Positions 6,613 through 14,872 of a DNA stretch of 17,010 bases are shown piece by piece. The notes below the pieces were generated by a model that did no database searches, was not told the origin of the DNA, and saw nothing but the letters and a program-made list of their open reading frames with translations. How positions within the stretch are numbered: the first letter of the stretch is position 1; each line of letters begins with the position of its first letter. Source of the DNA: an uncultured Akkermansia sp. (GTDB taxonomy: Bacteria; Verrucomicrobiota; Verrucomicrobiia; Verrucomicrobiales; Akkermansiaceae); NCBI GenBank assembly GCA_900548895.1, contig URLZ01000047.1, positions 1 through 17,010 of the forward strand, in the 5' to 3' direction. The translations under genes and the position numbers were made by a program.

Positions 6613-6641
6613 TTGAAATCGGGCGCCGCCTGAGGTAAAGT
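6613..6641 (+). promoter_or_regulatory. Sigma70-like promoter of the ExbB/ExbD unit
   Basis: TTGAAA (6613-6618), a 17-bp spacer and TAAAGT (6636-6641). The predicted start near 6648 leaves only about 6 nt before the ATG at 6654. A GAGG at 6632-6635 would lie upstream of the transcript and so is not a ribosome-binding site if this promoter is used. Confidence 0.58.
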
Positions 6642-6653
6642 ATCGGCGTCTCT

Positions 6654-7406
6654 ATGATTCTCCCCCTCACAGACATGGTGATGCTCGCTGACAGCAGCGA
6701 GTCGTGGACGGTGCTGCAGCTCTTCGAGAAGGGCGGGTGGCTGATGTGGGTGCTGCTCGTGCTCTCGATCATCATGCTCATGGTCGCCTTCGTCTGCCTG
6801 TGGACGACGCGAGAGAGCGCCGTGCTCCCGCAGCGGATGGTCATGTCCGTCGACTCCTACATCCGCCGCAAGGACTACGCCGGCCTCATCTCGCTGTGCG
6901 AGAAGGATGATTCGAGCTTCTCGCGCACCGTGCACGTCATCGTCCTCTTCCTGCAGCGCAATCCCCGGGCCAGCATGGACGAGGTGCGCGAGGTGGCCGA
7001 GGCTGAGGCCTCGCGCCAGGCCAATATCCTCACCCGCCAGATCAGCTGGCTGTCGGACATCGGCGCCATCGCCCCGATGATCGGTCTGCTCGGCACGGTC
7101 TGGGGCATGATGAAGACCTTCAAGGAGCTTGCCGACGGCAACTTCGAGGGCGCCAAGAACATGGGCATGGCCAACGGTATCTACGAGGCCATGATCACGA
7201 CGGCCGGCGGCCTCGTGCTGGCCATTCCCTCGATGCTCGCCTACGTCTTCTTCCGCAGCCGCATTCAGAAACACATCACGAATATGGAGGTGGCCGTCAC
7301 GCACGTGCTCTCCTCGCTCTCCGTGGTGAAGTACCGCGAGCAGCACCCCGGGCGCGTCGCGCTGCGCGGGATGGTGAATGAGCAGATTGTCGATGATGAT
7401 GAATGA
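6654..7406 (+). CDS. ExbB/TolQ/MotA-type proton channel protein
   Basis: A 250-residue inner-membrane protein of the MotA/TolQ/ExbB family. One membrane helix lies at about 29-50. A cytoplasmic loop (about 51-130) follows, then two further helices at about 131-153 and 181-201. The signature DIGAIAPMIGLLGTVWGMM (about 135-153) and the GIYEAMITTAGGLVLAIP segment (about 175-192) are characteristic, with the conserved Thr pair of helix 3 facing the proton path. With the ExbD-like partner encoded 12 bp downstream it should form a proton-motive-force-driven stator. TolQ and ExbB roles cannot be separated by sequence; the absence of tolA, tolB, pal or tonB nearby leaves the powered partner open. The ATG at 6675 is an alternative start that would lose seven residues. 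Confidence 0.93.
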   Translation: MILPLTDMVMLADSSESWTVLQLFEKGGWLMWVLLVLSIIMLMVAFVCLWTTRESAVLPQRMVMSVDSYIRRKDYAGLISLCEKDDSSFSRTVHVIVLFLQRNPRASMDEVREVAEAEASRQANILTRQISWLSDIGAIAPMIGLLGTVWGMMKTFKELADGNFEGAKNMGMANGIYEAMITTAGGLVLAIPSMLAYVFFRSRIQKHITNMEVAVTHVLSSLSVVKYREQHPGRVALRGMVNEQIVDDDE

Positions 7407-7418
7407 TGAGGCCACGGC

Positions 7419-7859
7419 ATGAAGATTCAGACCAAGATACCTGATCAGATCGGTTTCCAGCTCGCCCCGATGCTGGACATCGTCTTTTTGCTGCTGATCT
7501 TCTTCGTCGTCACCCAGAAGATTATCCTCACCGAGCAGGATCTCAACGTGAAGGTGCCGACGGCGCCGTCGACGGAGGACGAAGTCACCCGCGCTATCGA
7601 CGAGCTGATCGTCAATGCCCGCGAGGTGGACGGAGAGTTGGTGATTACGGTGGACGGCGAGGTCTTCACCCGCGAGCAGCTCGGGGTGCGCCTCAGCAAG
7701 ATCGTCGCCAACAACAAAGACGTCCCCGTGCGCATCCGCGGCGATGCCCGCACCTCCTGGCAGAGCATCGCCGACGTCATCGTGACCTGCACGGAGGCCG
7801 GCGTCTACAACATCTCCTTCTCGTCGCAGCTGCCCAAGGAGGAGGGGGCCGCCTCGTGA
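7419..7859 (+). CDS. ExbD/TolR-type stator protein
   Basis: A 146-residue protein with a short cytoplasmic N-terminus, one membrane helix (about 16-35) carrying the essential proton-relay aspartate in APMLDIVFLLL (Asp20), and a periplasmic domain (about 45-140). This is the ExbD/TolR layout and length. It pairs with the upstream ExbB/TolQ protein to couple proton flow to work in the envelope. The ATG is preceded by GAGG (7408-7411) at a suitable distance; the GAGG begins directly after the upstream stop, so translation is probably coupled. The periplasmic part holds a Gly-Asp pair (RIRGDARTSW) typical of the family. Confidence 0.93.
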   Translation: MKIQTKIPDQIGFQLAPMLDIVFLLLIFFVVTQKIILTEQDLNVKVPTAPSTEDEVTRAIDELIVNAREVDGELVITVDGEVFTREQLGVRLSKIVANNKDVPVRIRGDARTSWQSIADVIVTCTEAGVYNISFSSQLPKEEGAAS

Positions 7860-7957
7860 GCCCGTTTCGGCGCCGAAGCCGGAGGGCGGGTGCGTGAGGG
7901 CCCGGCGGGAGCGCGCCGGTGCGCCCTGAGAGATTTTTCAGAAAGGATCGTTTGCGT

Positions 7958-10399
7958 ATGAAGAAGTCCCTGATGATGATGCTGGCCTGCGCCGCGGGAG
8001 CGCTGCCGCTTGCCGCGCAGTCTGACACGGCCTTGGCGGTGGATCGCGAGGCAGATGCTCTCGCCATCGCCGAGCAGCTCTACCGTCAGGCTCGCGCCCT
8101 GAGCGCGGATCCCGCATCGAGCGCGCAGCTCTACAGCCGTGCCGCCGATCTCTTCGCCGACTTCGTGCGGCGCTACCCGAACTCGAGGCAGCGCAGCCGC
8201 GCCCACTACCTGCAAGCCGTGTGTCTCGAGGCCCTCGGCAACCAGCAGGCGGCCGTGCGCCAGCTCGAATCCATCGCAGCCCTCTACAATGACGAGTACG
8301 GCGTCTCCGCCTCCTACCGCCTGGCCTCCCTCGCGAGCCAGAACAAGAACTGGGATCGCGCCGCGCAGTACTACAGCTCCGTCGTCAAGAACGCCGATCG
8401 CCGCGACCTGCGCGATGACGCCACCTACCGCCTCGGGCGGGCCTACATGATGCTCAGCCAGTACGCCCGCGCCGAGCAGTGTTTCCATTCGCTGATGTCG
8501 CGCCCGCAGGAGGTGCGCGCGGACATCCTGCAATCGACTTTTTACCTCATCTCGCAGATGAAGATCCAGCAGGGGGATGACCGCGCGGCCTACGGGCACC
8601 TGCGCTCCCTGCTCTCGCTGCCGAACCTCAATCCCAAGCTCGAGGGCGCGGCCATTCTGCAGGCGGCCCGCCTCGCCGCCCAGCTCGGCTCGCCCGACGA
8701 GTCGCAGCGCTACTACGCACGCCTCAGCCAGATGGACGGCATGCAGGCCTACGCCGGCGAGGCCCAGCTTCAGAACTTCTCCTGGCTCTTCCGCAACAAG
8801 GACTACCGCAAAATCATCGAGCTGAGTTCCCGCAGCCTTCCCGAGCTGGGTGACCCGGCCAAGAACGCGCTGCGCAACATGATCATCGGCCAGTCCTACA
8901 TGGAGCTGCGCGACTACGGCTCCGCCCAGATGGCCTTCCGCAACGCGTGGGAGGATCAGCCCGAGGGCGTCAGCGGTGCGGATGCCATGTATCGCATGAT
9001 CGTCTGTATGCTTCAGCAGGGCTCGCCGGAGTTCCTCTCCGCCGCCTCGCGCTACCTCCAGACATACGCCGTGCCCGGCAAGGAGACGGCCGACTTGCCC
9101 TGCACGAACCTCGTGCGCCTGATGTACGCCGACCGCCTCATGATTTCCGATGTCGCCGAGGCCGCGCGGCAGTTTGACGCCATCAACATCGAGAAGCTCC
9201 CGCGTTCCTCTCAGGCCGACGCCTACTACAAAAAGGCGTGGACGGCCAATGAAAGCTCAAGCTACGACCCCGTCCCCTCGCTGGACTTCTTCATCAAGGA
9301 GTTCCCGGACGACGCGCGCATGCCGGAGGCGCTCACCCTGCGCGGCTCCGCCCTGCTCAAGCAGAAAAAGCTCGACGCCGCTCTGGCTGACTTCGACCGC
9401 GTCATCCGCGAGTTCCCGAACTCCAAGGCCGTGGCCGTCAGCCTTCAGCAGGCGGCTCAGGCCTGCGCCCGCAACAACCGCAGCGAGCGCATGAAGGACT
9501 ATTACCTCGCCCTCGTCAAGCTCAAGACGCCCGTCACCCCGCAGGCGCTCGCCGAGGCGAACTACTGCATCGCCGGCTACTACGTCAAGGAGGATCCGAA
9601 GCAGGCCATTCCGCATTACGAGGAAGCCGCGCGCCTCGATCCCTCGCACTACGAGGAGCAGGCCCGCTACTACCTCGTGTGGTGTTACTACAAGTTGCAG
9701 GACGTCGCGAAGCTGCGCGAGAGCCTCGATGCGCTGGAGCAGAAGTTCCCGGAGCGCTACAAGACCATCCCCTCCGGCATTCCGCGCTGGTGCGGCTGGA
9801 TGTGTTACCAGAACGGTGACAGCAAGGCGGCGGCCAAATACCTCTGCGACGCTGTTGCCCGCGCCCCGAAGGAGGACTACACCACCGCCGACGGCAAGAC
9901 GGCCCAGCGGCCCAAGGTGGATGCCTTGGTCTGGAAGACGCTCGCCCAGGCCTATCTCGAGCTCTGTGAATACGCCAAGGGTCTCGAGGCTTCGAATCAT
10001 TATCTGGAGCTTGAGACGCGCCCCTACCCGAGGGCTGAGGGCATGCGCGATGCCGCGATGCTGCTCGTGGGGCTCGGCCGCACGGAGGAGGCTCGCAAGC
10101 TCTGTGAAGACGCCATCAAGATGGGCATCGACGGCCCGATCAAGTCCTCCGTCTTCCTCGCGCTGGGCGACACCTACTACGCCGAGAAACAGTACAGCGA
10201 GGCCGCCAAGCACTACGGGCGCACGGCCAATATCGTCAGCGACAAGGACCTCAAGCCCCTCTCGCTCTACAAGATCGTCTGCGCTCTCAAAAAGGACCAC
10301 AAGGACGGCGAGGCCCGCCAGTATGAGGAGTCCCTCAGCTCGGAGTTCCCGAACTGGACCCCGCCGGATCGCGTGCGCCGCCTGATGGAGGGGAAGTGA
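7958..10399 (+). CDS. Large exported TPR protein
   Basis: An 813-residue protein with a cleavable signal peptide (MKKSLMMML core, likely cut after LPLAAQ at about residue 21). The rest is nearly all helical repeats of the TPR/Sel1 type: many stretches with the A-x-x-x-Y/F ... G-x-x-x-A-A ... F/Y-P-N/D pattern, for example FVRRYPNSRQ, FIKEFPDDAR, VIREFPNSKA and FPERYKTIP. The 'F-x-x-x-(Y/F)-P' spacing resembles BamD and YbgF/CpoB periplasmic TPR proteins. It probably acts in the periplasm as a scaffold for the ExbB/ExbD complex or for cell-wall machinery; that partnership is inferred from the order exbB-exbD-TPR. The start at 7958 is chosen over a GTG at 7919 because it gives a clean signal peptide and has AAAGGA (7942-7947) about 10 nt upstream, one of the few Shine-Dalgarno-like sites here. 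Confidence 0.85.
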   Translation: MKKSLMMMLACAAGALPLAAQSDTALAVDREADALAIAEQLYRQARALSADPASSAQLYSRAADLFADFVRRYPNSRQRSRAHYLQAVCLEALGNQQAAVRQLESIAALYNDEYGVSASYRLASLASQNKNWDRAAQYYSSVVKNADRRDLRDDATYRLGRAYMMLSQYARAEQCFHSLMSRPQEVRADILQSTFYLISQMKIQQGDDRAAYGHLRSLLSLPNLNPKLEGAAILQAARLAAQLGSPDESQRYYARLSQMDGMQAYAGEAQLQNFSWLFRNKDYRKIIELSSRSLPELGDPAKNALRNMIIGQSYMELRDYGSAQMAFRNAWEDQPEGVSGADAMYRMIVCMLQQGSPEFLSAASRYLQTYAVPGKETADLPCTNLVRLMYADRLMISDVAEAARQFDAINIEKLPRSSQADAYYKKAWTANESSSYDPVPSLDFFIKEFPDDARMPEALTLRGSALLKQKKLDAALADFDRVIREFPNSKAVAVSLQQAAQACARNNRSERMKDYYLALVKLKTPVTPQALAEANYCIAGYYVKEDPKQAIPHYEEAARLDPSHYEEQARYYLVWCYYKLQDVAKLRESLDALEQKFPERYKTIPSGIPRWCGWMCYQNGDSKAAAKYLCDAVARAPKEDYTTADGKTAQRPKVDALVWKTLAQAYLELCEYAKGLEASNHYLELETRPYPRAEGMRDAAMLLVGLGRTEEARKLCEDAIKMGIDGPIKSSVFLALGDTYYAEKQYSEAAKHYGRTANIVSDKDLKPLSLYKIVCALKKDHKDGEARQYEESLSSEFPNWTPPDRVRRLMEGK

Positions 10400-10435
10400 G
10401 CCGCCGCGGCTCCTGCCTTCTCCGGCCCCTCGGAC

Positions 10436-10450
10436 TCGACCGTCGGTCGA
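10436..10450. repeat. Small perfect hairpin between TPR and PBP genes
   Basis: TCGACC (10436-10441) and GGTCGA (10445-10450) form a 6-bp stem with a 3-nt loop in the 202-bp gap. No T-tract follows. The rest of the gap becomes more CT-rich towards the PBP start and holds no clear promoter or Shine-Dalgarno site. Confidence 0.45.
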
Positions 10451-10601
10451 CTATGGGCCGGGCGAGTGGTCGGCGAGGGGGCGGTGCAGGCCTCCGAGGG
10501 AGCGTCCTCGACTTCCCCCTTTCAGTTCCGCATGCTCCCTCTGCGGATGGTCACCCAAACCTTTACTTCACCTCGGATTTACCCCCTGACTGATCAACGA
10601 C

Positions 10602-12509
10602 ATGTCCGCTGACGCACCAGACAACCGGCGCAAGAGCTGGTTGGGCATTTTCAGCCCGAGCCGCTGGCGAATTCGCCTGCTGCTGGTCGTGCTGGGCGTC
10701 ATCTTGCTCACGATTGTCGGCACGCTGGCCCACTACGCCATCCGAGCCCAGCGCTACGACCTCGAGGCCGTGGGCCGCCAGACCGGCCCCGGCATGCTCT
10801 ACGACTCCGAGAACCGCCCCATTGCTCCGCTGGATGCCGGCGAAGTGGCCTTTGTCGACTGGGACGAGTTTCCGCAGCAGCTCATCAATGCCTTCGTGGC
10901 GCGGGAGGATGAGCGCTTTTTCAGCCACAGCGGCGTCGTGCTCAGCTCCGTGCTGCGCTCCATGATCCGCAACCTCCTCTCCATGCGCTACCAGCAGGGG
11001 GCCTCCACCATCACCATGCAGCTCACGCGCAACGTCTATGAGCTGCAAAACAAGACGATGGATCGCAAGCTGCTCGAGGTTGCCCTCGCCCAGCGCATCG
11101 AGCGCCGCTACAGCAAAAAGACCATCCTGACGCAGTACCTCAACCGCATCTACTTCGGCCAGAGCTGCTACGGCATCGGCGCCGCCGCCCGGCACTACTT
11201 CAACAAGCCTGTCTCGGCCCTCAACCTCGTGGAGTGCGCCACCCTCGCCGGCCTCGTGCGCGCCCCCTCGCTCTGCAACCCCGAGACCAGCCTCTCGAAT
11301 GCCGAGGGCGTCAAAAAGGAGACGCTTGCGCGCATGCTTGATCAGGACATGATCAGCCGGGAGGAGTACGACGAGGCTGTTGCAACGCCCATTGAGCTGA
11401 ACATCAACAATGAGCACCCGGCGTCCTCCTACACTACGATGGAGGCCCGCGAGGAGATGGAGGAGCTCAGCGCGCAGATGAAGGACGCCGGCGGCGGTCT
11501 CTCCGTGGTGACGTCCTTCAACCTCGGCATGCAGCAGTATCTGGAGGAGGCCTGCGAGCGGGCTCTCTCCTCCGTCGAAAACCGCGGCCATTTCCCCGAC
11601 GTTTGGCGGGCTCAGTTCGACAGCCCGGAGCAGGCCGAAGTCGCGGCCAAGGCCTACCGCACGGCCAAGCGCCCGCGGGAGCTCAAGAAGCGCGGAATCT
11701 CCAATGACCTCAGTGATCTTGTGCAGTGCTGCGTGATGGTGATCGACTCGCGCCTCAACCACAAGGGCGAGCTCATGGCCATTGCGGGCGGGCGCAGCGC
11801 CGTCGATGAGCGCAACCGCTGGGATGAGCAGCTCGTCCCCGGCAAGGCTTGGGCTCCCTTCGTTTTCTGCACGGCCTGCCTGCCCGGCGGCGAGGATCGC
11901 CACATCGTCGCGCGCGATGCTGAGGTGACGGGCTCGAGCATCGGCTATGACGTCGTGCGCTCCTTCGCCGAGAGCCTGAAGCTGCACGCCACTTTCCCGG
12001 AGAGAGATCGCGAGAAGGACCTCTACAACGGGCTTTTCGAGCTGCGCCGCCGCGATCTGGCGAACCTGCTCTTCAGCCTCCAGAATCAGGGCCGCGGCTA
12101 TGGTCTGCGCTGCATCCGCTACGTCTGGAGCCGCAGCGGCAAGCCTCTCTACGCCAACCAGCCCGAGCGCGCGCCGGAGTACATCCGCCGCGAGAGCGCC
12201 GTCTCGGTCGCCGGGCTGCCGCCCTTCAGCTCGCAGGACGGGCGTCTGACGGAGCTGAGTGTCACTCTGCCGGAGGGGCACGGACAGTGGCACATGATCA
12301 TCAATGATCGCGGTGTCTGCGTTTTCGTCTGGATGGGCTTTGACAATCCGGCGCATCCTCTGGCGCAGACGAGCGAGATGAGACGCCTTCTGCGCGATGC
12401 CGCCTCTTACTTGGCGCGCGAGCTGCACACCGAGGGCCGCCGCGTGCTGCGCGAGCAGATGGCTCGTGAAAAGGAGGAGGAGGAGAAAAAGAAACAGCAG
12501 GCTTCATGA
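10602..12509 (+). CDS. Class A PBP: intact glycosyltransferase, degenerate transpeptidase
   Basis: A 635-residue inner-membrane protein with a cytoplasmic N-terminus, one membrane helix (about 24-47) and a GT51 peptidoglycan glycosyltransferase domain (about 60-245). GT51 motifs are complete: REDERFFSHSG with catalytic Glu102, GASTITMQLTRN (133-144), RKLLEVALA with the second Glu159, ILTQYLNRIYFG (175-186), and AAARHYFNK. It should polymerise lipid II into glycan strands in the periplasm. The C-terminal half (about 300-600) keeps the transpeptidase outline, including an AIAGGR block and a VWMGFDNP strand. It has lost the acylation motifs: the SxxK site reads GKAWAPF (414-420), the position of KTG reads GLPP (538-541), and no SxN triplet aligns. 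The C-terminus is a charged Glu/Lys tail. The frame is uninterrupted, so this is a conserved pseudo-transpeptidase rather than a pseudogene. Its stop overlaps the next start (ATGA). Confidence 0.9.
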   Translation: MSADAPDNRRKSWLGIFSPSRWRIRLLLVVLGVILLTIVGTLAHYAIRAQRYDLEAVGRQTGPGMLYDSENRPIAPLDAGEVAFVDWDEFPQQLINAFVAREDERFFSHSGVVLSSVLRSMIRNLLSMRYQQGASTITMQLTRNVYELQNKTMDRKLLEVALAQRIERRYSKKTILTQYLNRIYFGQSCYGIGAAARHYFNKPVSALNLVECATLAGLVRAPSLCNPETSLSNAEGVKKETLARMLDQDMISREEYDEAVATPIELNINNEHPASSYTTMEAREEMEELSAQMKDAGGGLSVVTSFNLGMQQYLEEACERALSSVENRGHFPDVWRAQFDSPEQAEVAAKAYRTAKRPRELKKRGISNDLSDLVQCCVMVIDSRLNHKGELMAIAGGRSAVDERNRWDEQLVPGKAWAPFVFCTACLPGGEDRHIVARDAEVTGSSIGYDVVRSFAESLKLHATFPERDREKDLYNGLFELRRRDLANLLFSLQNQGRGYGLRCIRYVWSRSGKPLYANQPERAPEYIRRESAVSVAGLPPFSSQDGRLTELSVTLPEGHGQWHMIINDRGVCVFVWMGFDNPAHPLAQTSEMRRLLRDAASYLARELHTEGRRVLREQMAREKEEEEKKKQQAS

Positions 12510-13279
12510 CCCATCCCTTTCAACCCCATCTCGATGCCGCCGTGGCGGCAGCCGGCCGGGCCGGCGACTTTCTGCGCGAGCGCTTCCTTCAGCCGCATAT
12601 CGTCGATGAAGCCCTGGCGCACGACATCAAGCTGCGCCTTGACAAAGAGACCCAGCAGCTCATCACCGCCGAGCTGTCGCAGCGCTTCCCCGACATCAGC
12701 GTGCTGGGCGAAGAGGGCAACAGCGGGCCCGAGCAGGCGGAGTCTCGCTGGATCATCGACCCGATCGACGGCACTGTCAACTACTTTTACGGCCTGCCCA
12801 TCTTTTGCGTCTGCATCGCGCTGGAGCACCGCGGCCGGCTTGTGCTCGGCTGCGTGGTCGACCCGATGCAGCGGGAGTGCTTCACGGCGCTGGCCGGGCA
12901 GGGGGCCTTCTGCAATGGTCGCCCCATTGCCGTCTCTTCGCGCAGTCGCCTCGCCGAGGCCGTGATCTTCGCCGGACACGGCACGCACGACGGCTCCGGA
13001 GAGGCCGGAATCCGCCGCTTCGCCTACCTGTCCGCCCGCGTGCGCAAGATGCGCATTCTCGGCTCGGCAGCTCTGTCGCTCTGCTACATTGCTGCCGGCC
13101 GCATGGACGCTTACATCGAGAGCCGCATCTCACTCTGGGACTTTGCCGCTGCGCGCGTGATTCTCGAGGCTGCGGGCGGCGTCCTCGAGTTCACCCCCGT
13201 CGAGCCCGGTGCCCTCAGCGGCGCCGTCACGGCGTGGAACGGCAAACTCCCCCTTCCGCAGGTGCTCGCCGAATGCTGA
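12506..13279 (+). CDS. Inositol monophosphatase family phosphatase
   Basis: A 257-residue Mg-dependent phosphatase of the IMPase/SuhB/CysQ family. Metal-binding motifs are intact: GEE (68-70), WIIDPIDGT (82-90, with Asp85 and Asp88) and the C-terminal WD (211-212) in SLWDFAAARVILEAAGG. The GSAALSLCYIAAGR segment (186-199) is the usual substrate-side helix. Length is typical. Substrate could be inositol 1-phosphate, 3'-phosphoadenosine 5'-phosphate or another sugar phosphate; motifs do not decide. It starts 4 bp inside the PBP gene (ATGA overlap), which implies translational coupling and co-expression with a cell-wall enzyme. A SuhB-like RNA-polymerase-associated role is also possible. Confidence 0.92.
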   Translation: MTHPFQPHLDAAVAAAGRAGDFLRERFLQPHIVDEALAHDIKLRLDKETQQLITAELSQRFPDISVLGEEGNSGPEQAESRWIIDPIDGTVNYFYGLPIFCVCIALEHRGRLVLGCVVDPMQRECFTALAGQGAFCNGRPIAVSSRSRLAEAVIFAGHGTHDGSGEAGIRRFAYLSARVRKMRILGSAALSLCYIAAGRMDAYIESRISLWDFAAARVILEAAGGVLEFTPVEPGALSGAVTAWNGKLPLPQVLAEC

Positions 13280-13345
13280 GGCCAACTTCTCCTTCGGTGA
13301 ACACACAAAAAACATTCCCTGATCTTCATCAAACACCCAACACCC

Positions 13346-14872
13346 ATGAATTACCGTCAAAATAACAGTCGAGAACCTGAATCTCCCCACAGTTACCGAA
13401 CCTCTGAATCTTCGCGTCAGCCGGACCGCAGACCTTCCGCCGCGCGTGCGGAATCGCGCGTCGGTGCCGAGTCTGGCCGGCGCGGTTATGCTCCCGCTCG
13501 GTCGTCGCGTGAATCCTCGGGAGCTGCAACGCCCCGGGCCGGATCCGCGGAGCAGGGCCGCCGCCCAGCCTCTGCGAGGGCAGGGCTTCCCTCGTTGCTC
13601 CGCCGCCCCGCGCCGCGCGGTGTTGCGGCCCCCGTGACGAGGTCGGCCGGCGGCAGCCGCGTGCGCCTGCTCGCCTGGCAGAGCCTGATGCGCTGGCAGC
13701 GCGGCGGCATCTTCGCCGAGACGCTCGTGGCGCGCGAGGGGGCGTCCCTGAGCCGTTCCGACCGCGCCCTGCTGCAAGCCATCCTCTACGGCTGCCTGCG
13801 GCATCTCAGCTGGCTCGATCATCTCTGCACGCAGCTGCGGCCCGGCAAGCTGGAGCCCGAGTGGCGGTCCCTGATTCTCACCGGGCTCTGCCAGCTCTTC
13901 ATCCTGCACCAAGCGGAGCATGCGGCTGTCTCGGAGACGGTCTCGCTGGCTCCGAAGCGCGTGCGCGGCCTTGTCAATGCCGTGCTGCGCGAGGCTCTGC
14001 GCCGCCGCTCCGCCCTCATGGCCGAGCGCGAGCAGCTGCCGCTGGCGCTGCGCTACTCGGCTCCCGAATGGCTCGTGCAGCGCTGGGTGAGCCAGCTCGG
14101 CGCCGATGAAACCGCCGCTCTGCTCGCCTGGAACTGCACCGAGCCCCCCGTCTACGCGCGCCTCAATCCGCTCTCCCCCATGCAGCCGCCCGCCGCCTGG
14201 CAGCAGCTGCCCGGTGAGCCCCTCTGGTACCGCGTTGTCGGCCCGCTGCCCCTGCGCGCTCTGGAGGCGGGGCAGCTCTACATCGCCGACCCCTCGACGC
14301 GCCACAGCATCCGCCTGCTCGACCCGCGCCCCGGCGAGTATCTGCTCGACGCCTGCGCGGCTCCCGGCGGCAAATCCGTTGCCATGATCGGCGCGACCGG
14401 AGGAGACCTCCACCTGCTCGCCACCGATCTGCACGAGCACCGCCTGCCCAAGCTGCGCGAGAACCTTCGGCGCGCCGGCGGCCGCGACGTCCGCGTGGCG
14501 CAGCACGACTGGACCCTTCCGTGCCCCGACGACTGGCGCGGGCAGTTCGATGGCGTGCTGCTCGACGTGCCCTGCTCGAACACCGGCGTGCTTCAGCGCC
14601 GCGTCGATGCCCGCTGGCGCCTCGATGAGGGGGAAATCGCCCGCCTCGCCGCGCTTCAGAAAACTCTGCTGCAAAGCGCCTCCGCGGCTGTGCGACCTGG
14701 TGGGCGCATTGTTTACTCCACCTGCTCCATCGATCGGGAGGAAGACCGCGCTGTCGTTGATGATTTCCTCGCCGCCAACCCCGAGTTTGAGTTCGTCGAC
14801 GAGTATCTGGCCCTGCCGCACCGCGAGCATGCGGACGGCGCTTACGCCGCCCTGTTGCGCCGGCGAAGCTGA
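13346..14872 (+). CDS. rsmB: 16S rRNA m5C967 methyltransferase RsmB
   Basis: A 508-residue SAM-dependent RNA cytosine methyltransferase. A NusB-like RNA-binding domain spans about 104-235, followed by the Rossmann catalytic domain. Signatures: DACAAPGGK (335-343, SAM binding), DVPCSNTGVL (407-416, with Cys410, which releases the product) and YSTCS (457-461, with nucleophile Cys460). The presence of the NusB-like domain favours RsmB over RsmF or NSUN-type enzymes. Residues 1-103 are an unusual Arg/Ser/Ala-rich disordered extension absent from typical RsmB (about 430 residues). The ATG at 13346 is supported by a CA-rich leader (ACACCCAACACCC) like those of other genes here; an internal GTG near residue 97 is the main alternative. 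The PBP-IMPase pair ends 66 bp upstream. Confidence 0.92.
   Translation: MNYRQNNSREPESPHSYRTSESSRQPDRRPSAARAESRVGAESGRRGYAPARSSRESSGAATPRAGSAEQGRRPASARAGLPSLLRRPAPRGVAAPVTRSAGGSRVRLLAWQSLMRWQRGGIFAETLVAREGASLSRSDRALLQAILYGCLRHLSWLDHLCTQLRPGKLEPEWRSLILTGLCQLFILHQAEHAAVSETVSLAPKRVRGLVNAVLREALRRRSALMAEREQLPLALRYSAPEWLVQRWVSQLGADETAALLAWNCTEPPVYARLNPLSPMQPPAAWQQLPGEPLWYRVVGPLPLRALEAGQLYIADPSTRHSIRLLDPRPGEYLLDACAAPGGKSVAMIGATGGDLHLLATDLHEHRLPKLRENLRRAGGRDVRVAQHDWTLPCPDDWRGQFDGVLLDVPCSNTGVLQRRVDARWRLDEGEIARLAALQKTLLQSASAAVRPGGRIVYSTCSIDREEDRAVVDDFLAANPEFEFVDEYLALPHREHADGAYAALLRRRS

Noticed and set aside
5907..7415. Long minus-strand open frame across the dipeptidase and exbB genes
   Set aside because: It spans two unrelated, well-supported plus-strand genes and their promoter, so it is a composition artefact.
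7860..7957. Terminator between exbD and the TPR gene
   Set aside because: There is an inverted CCGGCG/CGCCGG pair, but the only T-run is offset and the stem is short; a shared exbB-exbD-TPR transcript remains more likely.
10563..12428. Long minus-strand open frame (621 codons) opposite the PBP gene
   Set aside because: Antisense shadow of a clear GT51 protein; composition is typical of reverse-strand GC-rich codons.
13130..14830. Long minus-strand open frame opposite rsmB
   Set aside because: rsmB on the plus strand carries all catalytic motifs; the antisense translation is repetitive Ala/Gly/Arg/Gln text with no domain.
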